Part shown: positions 15,328-19,968 of the stretch, in pieces
Layout of the letters: each line of letters opens with the position of its first letter
How positions within the stretch are numbered: the stretch's first letter is position 1
Assembly (NCBI GenBank): GCA_937995995.1
Contig: CALKIP010000242.1
Location: 1 to 19,968 of the forward strand
DNA length: 19,968 nucleotides
Source: an uncultured bacterium
GTDB taxonomy: Bacteria; Gemmatimonadota; Gemmatimonadetes; Longimicrobiales; RSA9
Reading direction: 5' to 3'
Notes under the pieces: generated by a model
Told to the model about the DNA's origin: nothing
Databases searched by the model: none
What the model saw: the letters and a program-made list of their open reading frames with translations, nothing else
Position numbers and translations under genes: made by a program

Positions 15328-15780
15328 TTAAACGGCCTTTTCCTCGAGGAGCTGCATGAACTCCTCGGGCTTCTCGATCGATGCCAGGCGCTCGGGGACG
15401 TCCGATTCCTTGGCGAACTGGGCGACCTTGCCGAGTACCGGCAGGTACTGGTTGCTGACCTCGAGGGGCGGTGCGACGATCAGGAAGAAGTAGTGCACGG
15501 GGCCGCCGTCGATCGCATCGAAGTCGACGCCGCTCGCCTTGCGCCCGAACGCGACCCGCAGGCGATTGACGACCAGGGAACGGCAGTGAGGAATGGCGAT
15601 GCCACGGCCGATCCCGGTCGACCCGAGATTCTCCCGCCGCTTGAGCATCTTGAAGAGGATCGCCTCGCTCTTCTCATCAAGGTCGAGCAGGTCGATCAGT
15701 TCTTTGAGAATCTCGTCCTTGGTTTCACCCTTGAGGTCGAGATTGATCAGGTCTTTATTGAAAAACTCTCGTAAATCCAC
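15328..15780 (-). CDS. ptsN: PTS EIIA-Ntr / fructose-type EIIA protein (PtsN-like)
   Basis: A single-domain EIIA of the fructose/nitrogen class that takes phosphate from HPr or NPr and normally acts as a regulator, not as part of a transporter. The 150-residue product begins 'DLREFFNKDLINLDLKGETK', which matches PtsN N termini, and carries the active site 'TGIGRGIAIPHCR' with His65. It goes on to 'GVDFDAIDGGPVHYFFLIVAP', read as the family's '.DG.PV.L.FLL..P'. GTG 15780 is chosen because GGAGG lies exactly five bases upstream; an earlier TTG at 15792 overlaps that site and is unlikely. It is not fused to EIIB or EIIC, which supports a regulatory role. It could receive phosphate from the ptsH/ptsI products encoded about 7 kb away. 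Confidence 0.9.
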   Translation of the reverse strand: MDLREFFNKDLINLDLKGETKDEILKELIDLLDLDEKSEAILFKMLKRRENLGSTGIGRGIAIPHCRSLVVNRLRVAFGRKASGVDFDAIDGGPVHYFFLIVAPPLEVSNQYLPVLGKVAQFAKESDVPERLASIEKPEEFMQLLEEKAV

Positions 15781-15785
15781 GTCGG

Positions 15786-15790
15786 CCTCC
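15786..15790 (-). promoter_or_regulatory. Ribosome binding site that decides the ptsN start
   Basis: GGAGG on the - strand, five bases before GTG 15780. It makes GTG the likely start instead of TTG 15792. Confidence 0.75.
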
Positions 15791-15828
15791 AAGTCCCACC
15801 TAATCGGAATGTTGCGTGGAGCGCGTGC

Positions 15829-15857
15829 AAGATAAGGAGCGCTCGGTTACGTGTCAA
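15829..15857 (-). promoter_or_regulatory. Sigma70-type promoter of ptsN and the zinc-ribbon gene
   Basis: On the - strand TTGACA (15857-15852), a 17-base spacer and TATCTT (15834-15829). The -35 is perfect and the -10 is good. Predicted start is near 15822, leaving a leader of about 42 bases before GTG 15780. Confidence 0.75.
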
Positions 15858-15859
15858 AA

Positions 15860-15879
15860 CGATCAAGATCGATTGATCG
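15860..15879. promoter_or_regulatory. Inverted repeat between divergent promoters, possible operator
   Basis: cgatcaa (15860-15866) and ttgatcg (15873-15879) are perfect inverted halves separated by gatcga. The repeat sits just upstream of the ptsN -35 and overlaps the predicted dus -35, so one bound protein could affect both. No regulator is identified. Confidence 0.45.
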
Positions 15880-15901
15880 AACTGCTTCCGGACGTTAACT
15901 T
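15873..15901 (+). promoter_or_regulatory. Probable dus promoter giving a leaderless transcript
   Basis: TTGATC (15873-15878), 17 bases, TAACTT (15896-15901). A start seven bases after the -10 would fall on the A of ATG 15908, and no ribosome binding site precedes that ATG. Confidence 0.5.
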
Positions 15902-15907
15902 TCAAGC

Positions 15908-16896
<989 letters not shown>

Positions 16897-16900
<4 letters not shown>

Positions 16901-17679
16901 GGCGCGACCAGCTGGCTCGGCTCCTCGAGCAGGTGGCCGCCGGGAGCGTGGCGCCGGACGCGGCGCTGGACCGCCTGGCGTGGGCGCCGGTCGAGGCGGT
17001 GGCGGAGCCGGGCGAGCCGGCGTTCGCCAGGATCGACCATCATCGTTCCGTGCGCAACGGCTACCCGGAGGTCGTGTTCTGCCTGGGCAAGACGGTCGGG
17101 CAGGTGGTCGACATCTGCGAGCGACTGGCCGCGCGCGGCTCCGGGTTCCTGGCCACACGTGCGGACGACGAGGTCCGGGAGGCACTCGCGCTCCGCTTCC
17201 CGACGGCCGAGGTCAACGATCTTGGCCGCATCGTCCATCTCGAGGGCGATGAGGCGCCGGAGGTGACCGGTGCCGGGACGGTGTTGATCATCAGCGCGGG
17301 GACGGGTGACCTGCCTGTGGCCGAGGAGGCTGCGGTCACGGCGCGGGCGATGGGCAACCGCGTGGAGCGGCTGTACGATGTCGGAGTGGCCGGGATCCAC
17401 CGACTTTTCGCGGAGTCGCAAATGCTGCGGGAAGCGTCGGTGATCGTGGTCGTCGCCGGGATGGAGGGCGCGCTCCCCTCTGTGGTGGGCGGCCTCGTGC
17501 CGGTCCCGGTGATCGCCGTGCCGACGAGCGTCGGCTACGGGGCCTCATTCGGAGGTCTGGCGGCGTTGCTGGGCATGCTCAACAGTTGCGCGGCGGGGGT
17601 ACTCGTGGTGAACATCGACAACGGGTTCGGGGCGGCATGCGCGGCCTCAAGGATCAACCAGCAGCGGGTCGCCGGTTGA
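16897..17679 (+). CDS. larB: Nickel pincer cofactor biosynthesis protein LarB
   Basis: LarB carboxylates and hydrolyses nicotinic acid adenine dinucleotide in the first step of nickel-pincer nucleotide synthesis, the cofactor of lactate racemase and related enzymes. The 260-residue protein has the PurE-like C-terminal domain with 'VLIISAGTGDLPVAEEAAVT', 'VVVAGMEGALPSVVGGLV', 'PVIAVPTSVGYGASFGGLAA' and 'MLNSCAAGVLVVNIDNGFGA'. 'DHHRSVRNGYPEVVFCLGKT' lies in the N-terminal half. The later pathway genes larC and larE are not in the window. ATG 16897 overlaps the dus stop. Upstream codons in the same frame lie within dus and are not used. Confidence 0.94.
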
Positions 17680-19685
17680 GACTCCCATTCAAGCCGGAGG
17701 CGGACGCGGAGCGGATCGCCGCACTTTCGGTGGGCGCGGTCTACATCGGTACGCTCCTGCTCCTGCCATGGCTGCCCGCCATCGTCGTCCTCGGTGCATC
17801 CGCGGCTGCCGCCGGGGCCATAGCCGTGAGTCCGCTACGTGCAGCCGGGGGGTGGGCCGGTGGGTGGATGGCGCCGCGCCTCCTGTGGGCCGCGGGGGTC
17901 CCGCTCCACCTCCTCGTACTGGCTACCGGCGGCCTCGCTTCTCCCCTCGTCATCCTGATCGCCCCTTGGACGGCCGTCGCTTCGTTCCGCATGCCCGTAC
18001 GTGGGCGAATCACCCTGGGTGCACTCGTCGTGCCGGTATTGATCGTGACCGATGCGTGGGCACGGGGCGGATTGCACCTGGCCGGTGGCGTCGAGGCGGT
18101 CATCACCGTGGCGCTCGGTGTGGGGGCAGCCGAACTGTTCGCGCGCCTGGACGCGCGGGCCACGGCACAGGAGCGGCGCCTGAGTCAGATCCTGGACGAG
18201 GCGAGCACGGGGCGGGGAGGGGGCGAGGCCGCGGAGGCCGCGCGACGCCTCGACGAACTCGCCAACATGCTCGACCGGATCCGACGCCTGCTCGGCGCCG
18301 CACAGGCCGTGCTCTGGGACGTCGACCCGGACCGGGAGCGCGCGAGACCGCGGCTCGTGTGCGGGGGGCCGAAGCCGGGTGCGGTTGCCCTGAAGGGCGA
18401 CCCACTGGGCTGGTCCTGGAAGGAGGGGCTGCCGATCCGCCTCGAGAGTGCGCCGACGTGGGCGGACCCGCATGCCCAGGCGGTGGTCGTCGCGATCGAG
18501 CCCCACGGGCGTCGCGCGGCGCTCCTCTCCCTCGCCTTCGCGGAAGCGGCTGTGCTCCCGGACGACCACGCACTCGACGACGCAGCGGGCCGGCTCCGGG
18601 TACTGCTCCAGCTCCAGCGCCGCGAGGCGGAGGCCGTCACGGCACGTGAACGGTTCCACGTGATGATGACCTCGCTTCGTCGCCTGGCCGGGCAGATGAG
18701 CGTGGAGGCTTTCGCCCGTGAGCTGGGGCTGGCCGCGATCGATGTGTCCGGCGGGACCGGCGCGTGCGTGGCGCTCTGGGAGAACGAGGCCGGGCGCGTT
18801 CTCGCCACTTTGGGCGGCGATGGCGGGCCGGAGGCGGGGGCGGGGATCGGTCCGCTGGACAGTGAGATGGCGCTGGCGGCACGTCAGGCCACGACGCTGA
18901 TCCGCGAGCGCGGCAGGCCAGGCTCAGACGCGTTCCCCGTCGCGACGCCTGACGAGCGCTGGCTCGCCGAGCCCGCGAGCCTCCTCGTCGTCCCGCTCCA
19001 CGAGGCCGGGCAGGCTGTTGTGGGCATCCTGGCCGTCTGGAGCACGCGCTCCTCGGCATTCGATCGCCTGATCATCGACATTCTCGAGGCGGTCGCACCC
19101 TACGCAGCACAGCAGCTCGAATATGCCCGGCACGTTGGAGGGCTGAGAGAGGATGCGGACCTCGCCACACGTGACTCGTTGACCGGACTCCTCAACCGAA
19201 GGGCCTTCGATGCCGCACTGGACAGCGCCGCGCTGCACTTCTCGCGCTACCGCCGTCCACTCGCCCTGGTCATGCTGGACGTGGACCACTTCAAGCGCAT
19301 CAACGATACCTACGGCCATGAGGCGGGCGACGCGGTGCTGCGAGCCGTCTCGGCCGCAATCCGCGGCTCGATCCGGGACGTGGACCAGGCGGCCCGGTTC
19401 GGTGGCGAGGAGTTCGTCCTCCTTCTGCCGGAAACGGCGCTTTCCGGTGCACGACTGATCGCCGAACGCTTGCGCCAGCGAGTCGAGGGGCTGCCGGTCG
19501 AATGGAACGGGCAGCAGATCCCCGTCCGAATCTCTCTCGGCGTCTCCGCCGCGCCGGAATGCGTGGCCGACCCCCAGGACCTCGTGGCCAGTGCCGATGA
19601 AGCGCTCTACGCATCCAAGGAAAGCGGCCGAAACCGGGTTACGACAGCGCCTTTCGCCATTGACTCTGGCCCAGGTCTTGCTTAG
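17637..19685 (+). CDS. Membrane-bound diguanylate cyclase (GGDEF) with GAF-like sensor region
   Basis: The 682-residue protein should make cyclic di-GMP. Residues ~25-175 hold five or six hydrophobic membrane segments. A helical stretch follows ('LDARATAQERRL' to 'LDELANMLDRI'). The middle (~215-500) looks like one or two weak GAF-like sensor domains (for example 'SLLVVPLHEAGQAVVGILAV'). The GGDEF domain opens 'ATRDSLTGLLNRRAFDAAL', has 'LVMLDVDHFKRINDTYGHEAGD', and the active loop 'GGEEF' at 589-593. The inhibitory I-site RxxD is present (RDVD, 580-583), exactly five residues before the loop, so product feedback is likely. No EAL or HD-GYP domain is present. ATG 17637 overlaps larB by 43 bases; TTG 17676, overlapping the larB stop as TTGA, is a credible alternative. 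The ligand sensed is unknown. Confidence 0.9.
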   Translation: MRGLKDQPAAGRRLRLPFKPEADAERIAALSVGAVYIGTLLLLPWLPAIVVLGASAAAAGAIAVSPLRAAGGWAGGWMAPRLLWAAGVPLHLLVLATGGLASPLVILIAPWTAVASFRMPVRGRITLGALVVPVLIVTDAWARGGLHLAGGVEAVITVALGVGAAELFARLDARATAQERRLSQILDEASTGRGGGEAAEAARRLDELANMLDRIRRLLGAAQAVLWDVDPDRERARPRLVCGGPKPGAVALKGDPLGWSWKEGLPIRLESAPTWADPHAQAVVVAIEPHGRRAALLSLAFAEAAVLPDDHALDDAAGRLRVLLQLQRREAEAVTARERFHVMMTSLRRLAGQMSVEAFARELGLAAIDVSGGTGACVALWENEAGRVLATLGGDGGPEAGAGIGPLDSEMALAARQATTLIRERGRPGSDAFPVATPDERWLAEPASLLVVPLHEAGQAVVGILAVWSTRSSAFDRLIIDILEAVAPYAAQQLEYARHVGGLREDADLATRDSLTGLLNRRAFDAALDSAALHFSRYRRPLALVMLDVDHFKRINDTYGHEAGDAVLRAVSAAIRGSIRDVDQAARFGGEEFVLLLPETALSGARLIAERLRQRVEGLPVEWNGQQIPVRISLGVSAAPECVADPQDLVASADEALYASKESGRNRVTTAPFAIDSGPGLA

Positions 19686-19688
19686 CTT
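19660..19688 (+). promoter_or_regulatory. Probable ssrA promoter, overlapping the end of the diguanylate cyclase gene
   Basis: TTGACT (19660-19665), a 17-base spacer and TAGCTT (19683-19688). The -10 contains the cyclase stop codon. Predicted start is about 19695, a few bases before the mature tmRNA 5' end. Confidence 0.6.
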
Positions 19689-19697
19689 TCCAGGGTC

Positions 19698-19968
19698 GGG
19701 GCCGACTTGGATTCGACGTGTTTAGTGAAGTCGGTGCGGCGTGCCGAGGTCCCGTTACCTCGTAAAAAAGCGGGACAACTTACAAGTGCCAACTCTCAGA
19801 TGGCGCTGGCTGCGTAAGGTCTAACCCTACGCACCTGTCTCCAGTCGGACCGGGCCCGAGGTAAGGCTGGAGGCAACGATCAAATCGGGCTGGCTCGCAG
19901 TTGACGCCGTGCTAGAGCTACCCGCCCGAGGGGCTGAGCGACCCCGCCCAGGCCTGACCCCGGCCCCG
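19698..19968 (+). ncRNA. ssrA: tmRNA (3' end cut by window)
   Basis: Transfer-messenger RNA rescues ribosomes stalled on broken mRNA and adds a degradation tag. The 5' end has the hallmark 'ggggccgacttggattcgac', which forms the acceptor and D-like part. Pseudoknot 1 is visible: cgaggt (19745-19750) with acctcg (19757-19762), and cccg (19751-19754) with cggg (19771-19774). The tag frame at 19788-19817 follows and ends in LAA. The stop codon lies in a helix (gcgta..acgc), as is usual. 271 bases are present; the T-arm and the CCA end lie beyond the window, since no acceptor partner for the 5' end with GGTTCGA is seen here. The gene begins 12 bases after the diguanylate cyclase stop. Confidence 0.95.
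19788..19817 (+). other. tmRNA tag reading frame ANSQMALAA
   Basis: Resume codon GCC, then AAC TCT CAG ATG GCG CTG GCT GCG and stop TAA. The encoded tag has nine residues, one fewer than in E. coli (ANDENYALAA), and ends in the protease-recognised Leu-Ala-Ala. The charged Ala of tmRNA adds one more residue in front. Confidence 0.9.

Overview
The window is a gene-dense, high-GC stretch of bacterial chromosome. Almost all genes are on the + strand and many overlap by four bases (ATGA, GTGA). GTG and TTG starts are common. The gene content (ribBA-ribH-nusB, an hpf-hprK-Man-type PTS cluster, secreted proteins with a 'YPNPFNPST' sorting-type domain, recO-selB) fits a Gemmatimonadota-like or neighbouring lineage. 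That placement is inferred from gene content and protein style; no rRNA is present to confirm it.

Layout. 1-1824: end of a riboflavin operon (ribBA, ribH) running into nusB. 1833-2966: a GT4 glycosyltransferase. 3018-8711: a compact run of hpf, hprK, the four Man-family PTS subunits EIIA, EIIB, EIIC and EIID, ptsH and ptsI. This is a full phosphorelay plus the HPr kinase, with no sugar-catabolic enzyme beside it. 8759-9931: metK. 9932-10260: a 329-base non-coding stretch. 10261-14075: a DUF151 bifunctional-nuclease-family gene, a membrane-anchored carboxypeptidase-regulatory-like protein, recO and selB, all tightly coupled. 14076-14408: a non-coding region holding a degenerate 8-base tandem repeat, hairpins and a near-consensus promoter. 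14409-14858: a small secreted protein that is almost only a sorting-type domain. 14888-14927: a strong hairpin between convergent genes. 14945-15780 (- strand): a zinc-ribbon protein and ptsN (EIIA-Ntr type), with a clear promoter. 15908-19685: dus, larB and a membrane diguanylate cyclase. From 19698: the 5' three-quarters or so of tmRNA (ssrA), cut by the window end.

How the parts relate. PTS proteins dominate the middle. EI passes phosphate to HPr, which feeds the Man-type EIIA, EIIB and EIIC/EIID, while HprK can phosphorylate HPr on serine. A second EIIA-like protein (PtsN) lies about 7 kb downstream under its own promoter. Together this looks like a PTS with a regulatory as well as, or instead of, a transport role. 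SelB shows that the organism decodes UGA as selenocysteine, and LarB shows part of the nickel-pincer cofactor pathway.

I see no CRISPR array, insertion sequence, prophage or obvious defence system. The least-explained items are the 8-base repeat region after selB, the free-standing sorting-domain protein with its own strong promoter and leader, the inverted repeat shared by the divergent ptsN/dus promoters, and the membrane protein between DUF151 and recO. I would not claim a wholly new system from this window.
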